The position numbers were made by a program, and so were the translations under genes. DNA of 64,000 bases. Source: RGIG8306 sp964426655 (GTDB lineage Bacteria; Bacillota; Clostridia; Lachnospirales; Lachnospiraceae). The notes under the pieces were generated by a model, which worked only from the letters and a program-made list of their open reading frames with translations, was not told the DNA's origin and made no database searches. The stretch covers positions 53,085-117,084 of the forward strand of contig CAYRQT010000004.1 of assembly GCA_964426655.1 (NCBI GenBank), written 5' to 3'. Shown here piece by piece: positions 51,919 through 61,478 of this stretch (positions within the stretch are counted from its first letter, which is position 1; every line of letters begins with the position of its first letter).

Positions 51919-52539
51919 ATGGCAAAAGTATCTGTTTACAATATGGAAGGCCAGGTCGTTGGTGATCTGGAACTGAATGATGCAGTGTTTGGCGTGGAGG
52001 TCAATGCGCATCTGATTAAAATGGCTGTAACCAGCCAGCTGGCAAATAATCGCCAGGGAACACAAAAGGCAAAGACTCGTTCTGAGGTATCCGGAGGCGG
52101 AAGAAAGCCCTGGAAGCAGAAGGGAACAGGCCATGCAAGACAGGGATCCATCAGAGCACCTCAGTGGAAGGGGGGCGGCGTCGTTTTTGCACCGGTTCCC
52201 AGGGATTATTCCTTTAAGCTGAACAAGAAGGAGAAGAGGGGGGCGCTGCTCTCAGCTTTAACAGCAAAGGTTCAGGAGAACAAGCTGGTGGTAGTAGAGG
52301 CTTTGTCTTTTGATGCCATCAAAACCAAAAACTTTGTTGCCGTATTAAATAACCTGAATGTTGGTAAGGCACTGGTTGTGCTGGAAGATCTGGACCAGAA
52401 TGTAATTCTGTCTGCAAGGAATCTTCCGGATGTAAAAACATCTCAGACCAACACGCTGAATGTGTTTGATGTGCTGAAATATGATGCGCTGGTTGTGACA
52501 AAGGCAGCCGTTGCAAAAATTGAGGAGGTATACGCATAA
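51919..52539 (+). CDS. rplD: Ribosomal protein L4
   Basis: 206 residues. The extended loop that lines the exit tunnel is seen as GGGRKPWKQKGTGHARQGS. L4 autoregulates the S10 operon in E. coli; whether it does so here is unknown. Its stop codon shares one base with the rplW start. Confidence 0.97.
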   Translation: MAKVSVYNMEGQVVGDLELNDAVFGVEVNAHLIKMAVTSQLANNRQGTQKAKTRSEVSGGGRKPWKQKGTGHARQGSIRAPQWKGGGVVFAPVPRDYSFKLNKKEKRGALLSALTAKVQENKLVVVEALSFDAIKTKNFVAVLNNLNVGKALVVLEDLDQNVILSARNLPDVKTSQTNTLNVFDVLKYDALVVTKAAVAKIEEVYA

Positions 52540-52838
52540 TGGCTGATATTAAATACTATGATGTCATTCTGAAACCGGTAGTGACCGAGAAGAGCATGAA
52601 TAGCATGGCTGAAAAGAAATATACCTTCCTGGTGAACCCTTTGGCCAATAAAAGTATGATTGCAGAAGCAGTGGAGAAAATGTTCCCCGGAACGAAAGTG
52701 GCTTCTGTCAATACCATGAACAAAGATGGCAAGACACGCCGCAGAGGCATGGTTCTTGGAAAGACCGCAAAGACCAAAAAGGCTATTGTTACCCTTACAG
52801 CCGATAGTGCGGATATAGAGATTTTTGAGGGACTGTAA
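52539..52838 (+). CDS. rplW: Ribosomal protein L23
   Basis: 99 residues, starting with YYDVILKPVVTEKSMN and containing VNTMNKDGKTRRRG. It forms the exit-tunnel docking site for trigger factor and SRP. The start is TAATG-coupled to rplD. Confidence 0.97.
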   Translation: MADIKYYDVILKPVVTEKSMNSMAEKKYTFLVNPLANKSMIAEAVEKMFPGTKVASVNTMNKDGKTRRRGMVLGKTAKTKKAIVTLTADSADIEIFEGL

Positions 52839-52942
52839 AAACGGTCCAAACACTATACGCAGCCCTTGGAGGCTGGTTGAAAAACTGCCATGTATGTGGT
52901 ACGTGATAATTTTTGAGATATAGGTTGAAAGGAGTAACAAAA

Positions 52943-53785
52943 ATGGGAATTAAAAAGTATAACCCATATACACCTTCTAGAAGAAATATGACCGGTTCCG
53001 ATTTTTCCGAAATCACAAAGGCGGCACCGGAAAAATCTTTGGTGGTTTCCTTAAAAAAGAATTCGGGCAGAAATAATCAGGGCAAGATCACCGTTAGACA
53101 TCGCGGTGGCGGCTCCAGAAGAAAATACAGACTGATTGATTTTAAAAGAAATAAGGATGGCGTTCCGGCAACGGTAGTTGCTATTGAATATGATCCTAAC
53201 AGAAGCGCCAATATTGCACTGCTTTCTTATGCAGATGGTGAAAAGGCGTACATCCTGGCGCCGGCTGGCCTTACCGCAGGGATGAAGGTCATGAGCGGAG
53301 AGCATGCAGAGGCAAAGGTGGGCAATGCCCTTCCCTTAAGTCTGATTCCTGTTGGCGCACAGATTCACAATGTGGAACTGTACCCCGGTGCAGGCGCTCA
53401 GCTGGTACGTTCTGCAGGAGTTTCTGCTCAGTTAATGGCAAAAGAAGGAAAGTATGCTACATTACGTCTTCCTTCAGGGGAAATGAGAATGGTTCCTATC
53501 GCCTGCAAAGCAACCATCGGTGTTGTGGGCAATGGCGATCATGCCCTGATTAATTATGGTAAAGCAGGGCGTAAGAGACACATGGGTATTCGTCCTACAG
53601 TTCGCGGTTCCGTAATGAACCCCAATGATCACCCTCACGGTGGTGGTGAAGGAAAGGCCGGTATCGGTCGTCCGGGTCCGAGCACTCCTTGGGGCAAGCC
53701 TGCGCTTGGTTTGAAGACCAGAAAGAAGAACAAGCATTCAAACAAACTGATTGTAAGACGCAGAGACGGTAAAGCAGCGAAATAA
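52943..53785 (+). CDS. rplB: Ribosomal protein L2
   Basis: 280 residues with MGIKKYNPYTPSRRNMT at the start and the conserved peptidyl-transferase segment NPNDHPHGGGEGK. ATG 52943 is used instead of the in-frame ATG at 52913, because GAAAGGAG lies 8 bases before it. A 104-base gap separates it from rplW. Confidence 0.97.
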   Translation: MGIKKYNPYTPSRRNMTGSDFSEITKAAPEKSLVVSLKKNSGRNNQGKITVRHRGGGSRRKYRLIDFKRNKDGVPATVVAIEYDPNRSANIALLSYADGEKAYILAPAGLTAGMKVMSGEHAEAKVGNALPLSLIPVGAQIHNVELYPGAGAQLVRSAGVSAQLMAKEGKYATLRLPSGEMRMVPIACKATIGVVGNGDHALINYGKAGRKRHMGIRPTVRGSVMNPNDHPHGGGEGKAGIGRPGPSTPWGKPALGLKTRKKNKHSNKLIVRRRDGKAAK

Positions 53786-53808
53786 TTTGTGAATAAGGAG
53801 GTTAACCT

Positions 53809-54087
53809 ATGAGTCGCTCATTAAAAAAAGGGCCATTTGCAGATGCACATTTATTAAAGAAAATTGATGCCATGAATGAAAAGAACGACAAGTCCGTTGT
53901 AAAGACCTGGTCCCGTCGTTCCACCATCTTCCCCCAGATGGTTGGTCATACCATAGCTGTACATGACGGCAGAAAGCATATTCCGGTATATGTAACAGAG
54001 GATATGGTAGGACATAAGCTGGGTGAGTTTGTGGCCACCAGAACATACAGAGGACATGGAAAAGACGAGAAAAAATCCCGTCGATAA
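53809..54087 (+). CDS. rpsS: Ribosomal protein S19
   Basis: 92 residues: SRSLKKGPFADAHLLKKI and TWSRRSTIFPQMVGHTIAVHDGRKHIPVY, with a basic C-terminus. AAGGAGG lies upstream of the ATG. Confidence 0.97.
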   Translation: MSRSLKKGPFADAHLLKKIDAMNEKNDKSVVKTWSRRSTIFPQMVGHTIAVHDGRKHIPVYVTEDMVGHKLGEFVATRTYRGHGKDEKKSRR

Positions 54088-54115
54088 TCGTAACGTTTGA
54101 AAGGAGGTTTCATCC

Positions 54116-54502
54116 ATGGCTAAAGGACATAGATCCCAAATAAAAAGAGAGAGAAATGCACAGAAAGATTCCAGACCGTCCGCTACCATTTCATACAGCC
54201 GCGTGTCTGTTCAGAAAGCCTGCTTTGTATTGGATGCCATTCGTGGAAAGGACGTGAATACTGCCATCGGTATTCTCACCTACAATCCCCGTTATGCATC
54301 AGCTGTTATTCTGAAACTGTTAAAATCTGCCGTTGCCAATGCAGAGAATAATAACAACATGAAAGTGGAGGATCTTTACGTAGACGCTTGCTACGCCAAC
54401 AAAGCCCCTTCATTGAAAAGAATCAGACCTAGAGCACAGGGCAGAGCTTATCGGATTGAGAAACAGATGAGCCATATCACCGTAGTGCTGAACGAAAGAT
54501 AA
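54116..54502 (+). CDS. rplV: Ribosomal protein L22
   Basis: 128 residues with ISYSRVSVQKACFVLDAIRGKDV and the tunnel loop LKRIRPRAQGRAYRIEKQMSHI. No change at the usual macrolide positions is apparent. AAAGGAGG is just upstream. Confidence 0.97.
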   Translation: MAKGHRSQIKRERNAQKDSRPSATISYSRVSVQKACFVLDAIRGKDVNTAIGILTYNPRYASAVILKLLKSAVANAENNNNMKVEDLYVDACYANKAPSLKRIRPRAQGRAYRIEKQMSHITVVLNER

Positions 54503-54512
54503 GGAGGAATAT

Positions 54513-55172
54513 ATGGGACAGAAAGTTAATCCTCATGGCCTAAGAGTCGGCGTGATCAAAGACTGGGATTCCAAATGGTATGCAGAGGCTGACTTTGCAG
54601 ATAATTTAGTAGAAGATTATAAAATCAGAAAGTTTTTAAAGAAGAAACTTTACAGTGCCGGTATTTCTAAAATAGAGATTGAAAGAACCAATGACCGTGT
54701 AAAGGTGATTGTTTATACAGCGAAGCCTGGCCTTGTTATTGGTAAGGGCGGCGCAGAAATCGAAAAATTAAAAGGTGAAGTCAATAAGCTTGTAAAAGGC
54801 GGCACCGTATTTATTGACATCAAAGAGATTCGCAAGCCTGACCAGGATGCCCAGCTTGTGGCAGAAAAAATTGCAGCTCAGCTGGAGGCCCGTATTTCTT
54901 TCAGAAGAGCCATGAAATCCTCTATGTCCAGTTCCATGAGAAGCGGTATACAGGGAATTAAGACCGGTGTGGCCGGACGTCTGGGTGGTGCGGATATGGC
55001 TCGTACAGAGTTCTACAGCGAAGGAACAATTCCGCTGCAGACACTTCGTGCAGATATTGATTATGGATTTGCTGAAGCGGATACTACCTTCGGTAAGATC
55101 GGTGTGAAGGTATGGATTTATAAGGGCGAAATACTTCCCGCAAAAGCATCTAAGGAAGGGAGCGGAAAATAA
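54513..55172 (+). CDS. rpsC: Ribosomal protein S3
   Basis: 219 residues starting GQKVNPHGLRVGVIKDWDSKWY, with the KH-domain motif VIGKGGAEIEKLK. AAGGAGG lies before the ATG, 10 bases after rplV. Confidence 0.97.
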   Translation: MGQKVNPHGLRVGVIKDWDSKWYAEADFADNLVEDYKIRKFLKKKLYSAGISKIEIERTNDRVKVIVYTAKPGLVIGKGGAEIEKLKGEVNKLVKGGTVFIDIKEIRKPDQDAQLVAEKIAAQLEARISFRRAMKSSMSSSMRSGIQGIKTGVAGRLGGADMARTEFYSEGTIPLQTLRADIDYGFAEADTTFGKIGVKVWIYKGEILPAKASKEGSGK

Positions 55173-55613
55173 ATGTTAATGCCTAAAAGAGTTAAGCGTC
55201 GTAAACAATTCCGGGGCAACATGAGAGGAAAAGCGACCAGAGGTAATGTGATTAGCTATGGAGAATTTGGTATTGTGGCACTTGAGCCCTGCTGGATTAA
55301 GTCCAATCAGATAGAAGCTGCCCGTGTGGCCATGACTCGTTATATTAAGCGTGGCGGACAGGTTTGGATCAAAATTTTCCCGGATAAGCCGGTAACCGCT
55401 AAACCGGCCGGTACACGTATGGGTTCCGGTAAAGGTGCGCTGGAGTATTGGGTGGCAGTTGTAAAACCGGGCCGCGTAATGTTTGAAATTGCAGGCGTTT
55501 CGGAGGAAATCGCGAGAGAAGCTCTTCGCTTGGCTATGCATAAATTGCCTTGCAAGTGCAAGATCGTGTCTCGTGCAGAACTAGAAGGCGGTGATAACAG
55601 TGAAAACGAATAA
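55173..55613 (+). CDS. rplP: Ribosomal protein L16
   Basis: 146 residues starting MLMPKRVKRRKQFRG, directly after the rpsC stop with no spacer. Conserved GKGALEYWVAVVKPGR is present. The 3' end overlaps rpmC. Confidence 0.97.
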   Translation: MLMPKRVKRRKQFRGNMRGKATRGNVISYGEFGIVALEPCWIKSNQIEAARVAMTRYIKRGGQVWIKIFPDKPVTAKPAGTRMGSGKGALEYWVAVVKPGRVMFEIAGVSEEIAREALRLAMHKLPCKCKIVSRAELEGGDNSENE

Positions 55614-55809
55614 ATTTGTGCAGGATTTAAAAAGTAAATCTGTTGCGGAATTAAATCAGGAATTAGTAGCTGCTAAAAAGGAACTTTTCAATTTGAGATT
55701 TCAAAACGCAACAAACCAGCTGGACAACACAGCGAGAGTAACGGAAGTGCGTAAGAATATTGCGCGGATACAGACCGTTATCGCTGAAAAGTCCAGAGTT
55801 GCTGAGTAA
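55600..55809 (+). CDS. rpmC: Ribosomal protein L29
   Basis: 69 residues from GTG 55600 (mature KTNKFVQDLKSKS); GTG 55591 is an alternative start three codons earlier. Conserved ELFNLRFQNATNQLDNTARV is present. It overlaps rplP by 14 bases. Confidence 0.93.
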   Translation: MKTNKFVQDLKSKSVAELNQELVAAKKELFNLRFQNATNQLDNTARVTEVRKNIARIQTVIAEKSRVAE

Positions 55810-55830
55810 CGCCAGGAAGGAGGAATTGTT

Positions 55831-56085
55831 GTGGAAAGAAATTTAAGAAAAACTCGTACCGGTAAAGTTGTCAGCAATAAGATGCAGAAAACCATCGTCG
55901 TTGCTGTTGAGGATCACGTTAAGCATCCCTTATATGGAAAAATCGTTAAAAGAACCTATAAGCTGAAAGCACATGATGAAGAGAATACCTGTAATATCGG
56001 GGATACTGTTCGCGTAATGGAGACTAAGCCCATTTCCAAGGATAAGAGATGGAGACTGGTTGAAGTGATTGAAAAAGCGAAGTAA
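55831..56085 (+). CDS. rpsQ: Ribosomal protein S17
   Basis: 84 residues, GTG start after AGGAGG. Contains RKTRTGKVVSNKMQKTIVV and YKAHDE-type KLKAHDEENTCNIGD. Confidence 0.97.
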   Translation: MERNLRKTRTGKVVSNKMQKTIVVAVEDHVKHPLYGKIVKRTYKLKAHDEENTCNIGDTVRVMETKPISKDKRWRLVEVIEKAK

Positions 56086-56120
56086 TTGAAGGAATAATAC
56101 GACTGGAAGGAGTATTAAAG

Positions 56121-56489
56121 ATGGTTCAGCAGGAAACTAGACTGAAAGTTGCTGATAACACCGGTGCAAAAGAACTGCTCTGCATTCGTGTTATGGGTGG
56201 CTCCACGAGAAGATATGCAAATATTGGTGATGTCATCGTAGCTTCCGTTAAAGAAGCAACACCAGGTGGTGTTGTTAAAAAGGGTGATGTAGTGAAGGCT
56301 GTTGTGGTACGTACTGTAAAAGGTGCACGTCGTAAAGACGGATCCTACATTAAGTTTGACGAGAATGCTGCAGTAATCATCAAAGAAGATAGAAATCCCA
56401 GGGGCACACGTATTTTTGGGCCCGTTGCAAGAGAGTTAAGAGAGAAGCAGTTCATGAAGATCGTTTCCCTGGCTCCCGAAGTACTGTAA
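56121..56489 (+). CDS. rplN: Ribosomal protein L14
   Basis: 122 residues starting MVQQETRLKVADNTGAKEL, with GSTRRYANIGDVIVASVKEA and RGTRIFGPVARELRE. Confidence 0.97.
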   Translation: MVQQETRLKVADNTGAKELLCIRVMGGSTRRYANIGDVIVASVKEATPGGVVKKGDVVKAVVVRTVKGARRKDGSYIKFDENAAVIIKEDRNPRGTRIFGPVARELREKQFMKIVSLAPEVL

Positions 56490-56502
56490 GGAGGTGTCAT
56501 CA

Positions 56503-56826
56503 GTGGCTGGTAAGATTAAAAAAGGTGATACCGTGCGGGTGATCACTGGAAAAGATAAAATGAGAGAAGGAAAAGTTTTAGCCGTAAAGGGTGAAACTGT
56601 CATTGTAGAAGGTGTGAATATGGTCAGCAAGCACACCAAGCCCGGAGCTGGAAATCCAAACGGCGGCATTATCAGCAAAGAGTCCCCCATTCATATATCC
56701 AATGTTATGCTTTTGGATAATGGACAAGTGGCCCGCGTGGGATATCGTCTTGAGGACGGGAAAAAGGTTCGGTACAATAAAAAGACCGGAGCGGTAATCG
56801 ACAAGGTTACAACCGCTTCCAAGTAA
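56503..56826 (+). CDS. rplX: Ribosomal protein L24
   Basis: 107 residues with an N-terminal KOW motif (KIKKGDTVRVITGKDKMREGKV). GTG 56503 is chosen over GTG 56494, which lies inside the AAGGAGGTG ribosome site. Confidence 0.95.
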   Translation: MAGKIKKGDTVRVITGKDKMREGKVLAVKGETVIVEGVNMVSKHTKPGAGNPNGGIISKESPIHISNVMLLDNGQVARVGYRLEDGKKVRYNKKTGAVIDKVTTASK

Positions 56827-56853
56827 TGATGCAGAGAGAGGAGGTTCCAGGCT

Positions 56854-57396
56854 TTGAGCAGTAGATTAAAAGAGTTTTATAACAGTGAAGTTATCCCTGC
56901 GATGGTTAAGAAATTTGAATATAAAAACCTTATGGAAGTGCCTAAGTTGAACAAAATCGTGATTAACATGGGCGTTGGTGAGGCGAAAGAAAATGCAAAG
57001 ATCCTTGATGGCGCAGTGAAGGAATTGGAGACCATTGCAGGACAGAAAGCCGTTACCACAAAGGCAAAGAAGTCTGTTGCAAACTTTAAAATCAGAGAGG
57101 GTATGCCTATTGGCTGTAAAGTCACATTAAGAGGCGATAAGATGTACGAATTTCTGGATCGGTTGGTAAACCTGTCCCTGCCCCGTGTTCGTGACTTTAG
57201 AGGTGTAAATTCTAACGCTTTTGATGGCAGAGGAAACTACGCATTAGGAATCAGAGAACAGCTGATTTTCCCGGAAATCGAGTATGACAAGGTGGATAAG
57301 ACACGAGGAATGGACATTATATTTGTAACCACCGCAAAGACCGATGAAGAAGCCCGAGAGTTACTGTCCCTGTTCAACATGCCATTTCAGAAATAG
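56854..57396 (+). CDS. rplE: Ribosomal protein L5
   Basis: 180 residues, TTG start after GAGGAGG. Conserved NKIVINMGVGEAKEN, GCKVTLRG, GNYALGIREQLIFPEI are present. Confidence 0.97.
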   Translation: MSSRLKEFYNSEVIPAMVKKFEYKNLMEVPKLNKIVINMGVGEAKENAKILDGAVKELETIAGQKAVTTKAKKSVANFKIREGMPIGCKVTLRGDKMYEFLDRLVNLSLPRVRDFRGVNSNAFDGRGNYALGIREQLIFPEIEYDKVDKTRGMDIIFVTTAKTDEEARELLSLFNMPFQK

Positions 57397-57412
57397 TTAG
57401 GAGGAAAATACC

Positions 57413-57598
57413 ATGGCGAAAACTTCAATGAAAGTTAAGCAACAGCGTACCCAGAAGTTCTCCACAAGAGAATACAATCGCTGCAGAATCTGTGGTCGTC
57501 CGCATGCATACCTGAGAAAATACGGTATCTGCAGAATCTGTTTCCGTGAATTAGCGTATAAGGGACAGATTCCTGGCGTGAAGAAAGCAAGCTGGTAA
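57413..57598 (+). CDS. rpsN: Ribosomal protein S14, zinc-binding type
   Basis: 61 residues of the short type with two CxxC pairs (CRICG and CRICF), so it binds zinc. The zinc-free long form used under zinc limitation is not in this window. Confidence 0.97.
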   Translation: MAKTSMKVKQQRTQKFSTREYNRCRICGRPHAYLRKYGICRICFRELAYKGQIPGVKKASW

Positions 57599-57623
57599 AC
57601 GAGTAGGAAGGAGGACATATAAA

Positions 57624-58025
57624 ATGGGAATGAGTGATCCGATCGCAGATATGCTTACAAGAATCCGTAATGCAAATACTGCTAAGCATGATACAGTGGA
57701 TATCCCCGTTTCTAAGATGAAACTGGCCATTGCCGACATCTTGGTAAAGGAAGGGTATATCGAAAAATATGAGTTAGTGGATGATGGAGCGTTCCAGGCT
57801 ATCCGCGTAACTTTAAAATACAGTGCAGACAAGAAGGTGAAGGTAATCTCTGGTTTAAAGAGAATTTCTAAGCCCGGTCTTCGTGTATATGCAAACAGCA
57901 ATGAACTGCCCAGAGTTCTTGGAGGGCTTGGCATTGCAATTATTTCTACAAATCAGGGTGTAATTACAGACAAAGAAGCCAGAAATCTGCATGTGGGCGG
58001 AGAAGTACTGGCCTTTATCTGGTAA
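57624..58025 (+). CDS. rpsH: Ribosomal protein S8
   Basis: 133 residues starting GMSDPIADMLTRIRNANTA, ending in GGEVLAFIW. AAGGAGG lies upstream. S8 is the translational repressor of the spc operon in E. coli. Confidence 0.97.
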   Translation: MGMSDPIADMLTRIRNANTAKHDTVDIPVSKMKLAIADILVKEGYIEKYELVDDGAFQAIRVTLKYSADKKVKVISGLKRISKPGLRVYANSNELPRVLGGLGIAIISTNQGVITDKEARNLHVGGEVLAFIW

Positions 58026-58047
58026 GAGAATATAGGAGGAATGGCAA

Positions 58048-58590
58048 ATGTCACGTATAGGTAGATTGCCCATCGCTGTACCCGCAGGCGTAACTGTGGA
58101 TATTGCAGAAAATAATAAAGTGACTGTAAAGGGTCCCAAAGGGACTTTGACCAGAGTATTACCTGCAGAACTGACTATCAAACTGGAAGGTGCTGAGGTA
58201 CATGTTACCCGGCCCAATGATCTGAAGAAAATGAAATCTCTGCATGGATTGACCCGCACCCTAATCCACAATATGGTGGTAGGTGTGACAGAGGGTTATA
58301 CAAAAACACTGGAAGTAAATGGTGTTGGTTACAGAGCACAAAAACAGGGAAATAAGCTGGTTCTTTCTTTAGGATATTCTCATCCTGTTGAAATGATTGA
58401 TCCGGAAGGTCTGGAAGCTGTAGTGGAAGGACAGAACAAGATTATTGTAAAAGGCATTGATAAAGAAAAGGTTGGCCAATACGCTGCTGAAATCAGAGAG
58501 AAGAGAGCTCCGGAGCCATATAAGGGCAAAGGTATCAAATATGCTGATGAGACCATTAGACGTAAAGTTGGTAAGACCGGCAAGAAGTAA
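58048..58590 (+). CDS. rplF: Ribosomal protein L6
   Basis: 180 residues: SRIGRLPIAVPAGV, VTVKGPKGTL, LVLSLGYSHPV and KRAPEPYKGKGIKYADE at the C-terminus. Confidence 0.97.
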   Translation: MSRIGRLPIAVPAGVTVDIAENNKVTVKGPKGTLTRVLPAELTIKLEGAEVHVTRPNDLKKMKSLHGLTRTLIHNMVVGVTEGYTKTLEVNGVGYRAQKQGNKLVLSLGYSHPVEMIDPEGLEAVVEGQNKIIVKGIDKEKVGQYAAEIREKRAPEPYKGKGIKYADETIRRKVGKTGKK

Positions 58591-58608
58591 AGAAAGGAGT
58601 GAGAGAGA

Positions 58609-58977
58609 ATGGTTAACAAAGTATCCAGAAGTACAGTTCGTCAGGAAAAACATAGAAGAATGCGTAAGCACATCAACGGAACTGCTGCCAGACCTCGCCT
58701 GGCTGTATTCCGCAGCAATAACCATATGTATGCACAGATTATCGATGATACAGTCGGTAAGACTCTCGTGGCAGCCTCTACTCTCCAGAAAGATGTTAAG
58801 GCTGAGTTAGAAAAAACCAACGACGTTGCAGCTGCAGCATATCTTGGAACAGTAATCGGTAAGAAGGCAGTAGCTGCCGGCATTACCAGTGTTGTCTTTG
58901 ATAGAGGCGGCTTCATATATCAGGGTAAGATTCAAGCTTTGGCAGATGCAGCTCGTGAAGCTGGTCTGGAATTCTAG
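58609..58977 (+). CDS. rplR: Ribosomal protein L18
   Basis: 122 residues with RLAVFRSNNHMYAQIIDD and VFDRGGFIYQGKIQALADAAREAGLEF, a complete L18 end. It binds 5S rRNA. Confidence 0.97.
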   Translation: MVNKVSRSTVRQEKHRRMRKHINGTAARPRLAVFRSNNHMYAQIIDDTVGKTLVAASTLQKDVKAELEKTNDVAAAAYLGTVIGKKAVAAGITSVVFDRGGFIYQGKIQALADAAREAGLEF

Positions 58978-58992
58978 TCTAGGAGGATAAAC

Positions 58993-59502
58993 ATGAAACG
59001 TACAATCATTGATACTAGCAATATTGAGTTAGAAGATAAAGTAGTGTCAATCAAGCGTGTCACTAAGGTTGTAAAGGGCGGTCGTAATTTCCGTTTTTCT
59101 GCTTTAGTTGTTGTTGGTGACAAGAACGGACATGTTGGTGCCGGTATCGGCAAAGCGGCTGAAATTCCGGAAGCGATCCGTAAAGGAAAAGAAGATGCTG
59201 CTAAGAAGCTGATTACCGTACAGGTTGATGAAAATTTTAGTATTACACATGATACCATTGGAAAGTTTGGAAGTGCAGAAGTGCTTTTAAAGAAGTCCCC
59301 GGATGGTACTGGTGTAATCGCAGGCGGCCCTGCCCGTTCCGTAATGGATCTGGCCGGCATCCAGAATGTGCGTACCAAATCCCTGGGGTCCAATAATAAG
59401 CAAAATGTCGTGCTGGCAACGCTGGCAGGACTGAGCGCTTTAAAGACACCGGAAGAGGTAGCAAAACTCCGTGGTAAGTCTGTTGATGAGATTTTAGGCT
59501 AA
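58993..59502 (+). CDS. rpsE: Ribosomal protein S5
   Basis: 169 residues: KRVTKVVKGGRNFRFSALVVVGD, GHVGAGIGKA and LGSNNKQNVVLATL. The loop linked to spectinomycin resistance (VKGGRNF) reads wild type. Confidence 0.97.
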   Translation: MKRTIIDTSNIELEDKVVSIKRVTKVVKGGRNFRFSALVVVGDKNGHVGAGIGKAAEIPEAIRKGKEDAAKKLITVQVDENFSITHDTIGKFGSAEVLLKKSPDGTGVIAGGPARSVMDLAGIQNVRTKSLGSNNKQNVVLATLAGLSALKTPEEVAKLRGKSVDEILG

Positions 59503-59514
59503 GGAGGAAGAATC

Positions 59515-59697
59515 ATGGCTGAAAAATTAAAAGTGACATTAGTGAAGTCTACCATCGGTGCTGTTCCGAAGCAGAAATCCACAGCAGAAGCTCTTGGACT
59601 TACTAAGTTAAATAAAACGGTAGAATTACCTGATAATGCGGCTGTCAGAGGTATGATCTGGCATGTGAAACACTTAGTTAAGGTAGAAGAAATCTAA
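59515..59697 (+). CDS. rpmD: Ribosomal protein L30
   Basis: 60 residues: KVTLVKSTIGAVPKQKSTAEALGL and VRGMIWHVKHLVKVEEI, the full short bacterial L30. Confidence 0.97.
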   Translation: MAEKLKVTLVKSTIGAVPKQKSTAEALGLTKLNKTVELPDNAAVRGMIWHVKHLVKVEEI

Positions 59698-59718
59698 TAA
59701 GAGCAAGGAGGTGCAAAA

Positions 59719-60159
59719 ATGGACTTATCAAACTTAACACCTGCAGAAGGTTCCGTTCATTCCAATGCTTTTAGACGTGGACGCGGACACGGATCAGGAA
59801 ACGGCAAAACAGCCGGTAAGGGACACAAGGGACAGAAAGCGCGTTCCGGAGCACCCAGACCCGGTTTTGAGGGCGGTCAGATGCCTCTATACAGACGTAT
59901 TCCCAAGAGAGGATTTACTAACAGGAATACACTGGAAATTGTTGCAATTAATGTGAATGCACTGAATGTTTTTGAAAATGACGCGGAAGTTACTGTGCAG
60001 AGTTTAGTGGCTGCAGGAATCGTAAAGAATCCTCGAGACGGCGTAAAAATTCTGGGAAATGGAGACCTGACCAAGAAGCTGACTGTTAAGGTGAATGCAT
60101 TTAGTGAAGGTGCAAAAGCTAAGATTGAGGCTATTGGTGGAATTGCAGAGGTGATCTGA
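59719..60159 (+). CDS. rplO: Ribosomal protein L15
   Basis: 146 residues: LSNLTPAEGS, GRGHGSGNGKTAGKGHKGQKAR and RRIPKRGFTNRN. Its stop codon overlaps the secY start by one base. Confidence 0.97.
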   Translation: MDLSNLTPAEGSVHSNAFRRGRGHGSGNGKTAGKGHKGQKARSGAPRPGFEGGQMPLYRRIPKRGFTNRNTLEIVAINVNALNVFENDAEVTVQSLVAAGIVKNPRDGVKILGNGDLTKKLTVKVNAFSEGAKAKIEAIGGIAEVI

Positions 60160-61472
60160 TGTTAAGAACACTTCGAGATGCATTTAAAGTCAAGGAAATA
60201 CGTCAGAAGTTGTTATACACGTTTATGATGCTGGTGGTTGTTCGTCTGGGGTCACAGATTCCTGTGCCCGGAACAGACAGCAGTGTCATCAGTTATATGA
60301 TGGCCAATAGCGGTGATGCTTTTAATTTTTTCAATGCCATCACCGGTGGTTCATTTGAAAATTTCTCTGTTTATGCACTTAGTATCACACCATATATCAC
60401 ATCGTCCATCATTATACAGCTTTTGACCATAGCCATTCCCAAACTGGAGGAAATCCAGAAAGATGGAGAAGAGGGACGAAAGAAAATTGCAGAAATTACC
60501 CGATATGTGACAGTTGGATTGGCATTGATTCAATCCATTGCCATGTCCATAGGTTTCAGAAGCCAGGGGTTGTTTACAAATGATGCGTGGTATAACGTGG
60601 TTGTAGTCACCATTACACTGACGGCGGGAAGTGCCATGCTGATGTGGATTGGGGAACAGATTACAGAGAAGGGCGTGGGCAACGGCATATCCATTGTCCT
60701 GCTGATTAATATCTTGGCGGGAATTCCTTCAGATTTTGCAACATTGTATGAAACATTTGTAGCAGGAAAGAGAATTGCCCCTGCCATCTCAGCAGCGGTT
60801 CTGATTCTGGCCGTTTTCCTGGCCATGATTATCTTTGTCGTTTTGTTGCAGAACGGAGTTCGTAAAATTCCCGTTCAGTACTCAAAAAGAGTACAGGGAA
60901 GAAAAATGATTGGTGGTCAGACGACCCATATTCCATTAAAGGTGAACACAGCCGGCGTTATTCCTGTCATTTTCGCCTCTACGCTGATGTCCATTCCTGC
61001 CTTGATTGAGTCGTTCTTTACTATCAGCAACAAGTATGTTTTAGCAATTTTTGGCATACTGACCACATCCAACTGGTGTAATCCGGATGTGGCATGGTAT
61101 TATAACATTGGTTTTGTGCTGTATCTGGTTCTGATTGTGGCATTTTCTTATTTTTATACCTCCATTACATTTAATACAGTGGAGGTGTCTGAAAACATGA
61201 AGAAACAGGGGGGATTTATTCCTGGGATTCGTCCTGGAAAACCCACTGCAGATTATCTCACACGAATTTTAAACTATATCGTGTTTATTGGCGCAGGCTG
61301 TCTAATGATCGTAGCCGTTGTTCCCATCGTGTTTGCCGGACTTTTTGGAGTAGGAAATCTATCTTTTACCGGAACATCCCTGATTATTATTGTAGGTGTT
61401 GTTCTGGAAACATTAAAGCAGATTGAGTCACAGATGGTCGTTCGAAACTACAAAGGATTTTTAAATACATAA
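60159..61472 (+). CDS. secY: Preprotein translocase subunit SecY
   Basis: 437 residues with about ten hydrophobic spans. Motifs: GSQIPVPGTD near residue 29, ITPYITSSIIIQLLTIAIP near 75, GIGNGIS-type KGVGNGISIVLLINI and KKQGGFIPGIRPGKPTADYL near 345. It forms the protein-conducting channel. TGATG couples it to rplO. Confidence 0.97.
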   Translation: MLRTLRDAFKVKEIRQKLLYTFMMLVVVRLGSQIPVPGTDSSVISYMMANSGDAFNFFNAITGGSFENFSVYALSITPYITSSIIIQLLTIAIPKLEEIQKDGEEGRKKIAEITRYVTVGLALIQSIAMSIGFRSQGLFTNDAWYNVVVVTITLTAGSAMLMWIGEQITEKGVGNGISIVLLINILAGIPSDFATLYETFVAGKRIAPAISAAVLILAVFLAMIIFVVLLQNGVRKIPVQYSKRVQGRKMIGGQTTHIPLKVNTAGVIPVIFASTLMSIPALIESFFTISNKYVLAIFGILTTSNWCNPDVAWYYNIGFVLYLVLIVAFSYFYTSITFNTVEVSENMKKQGGFIPGIRPGKPTADYLTRILNYIVFIGAGCLMIVAVVPIVFAGLFGVGNLSFTGTSLIIIVGVVLETLKQIESQMVVRNYKGFLNT

Positions 61473-61478
61473 GGAGCA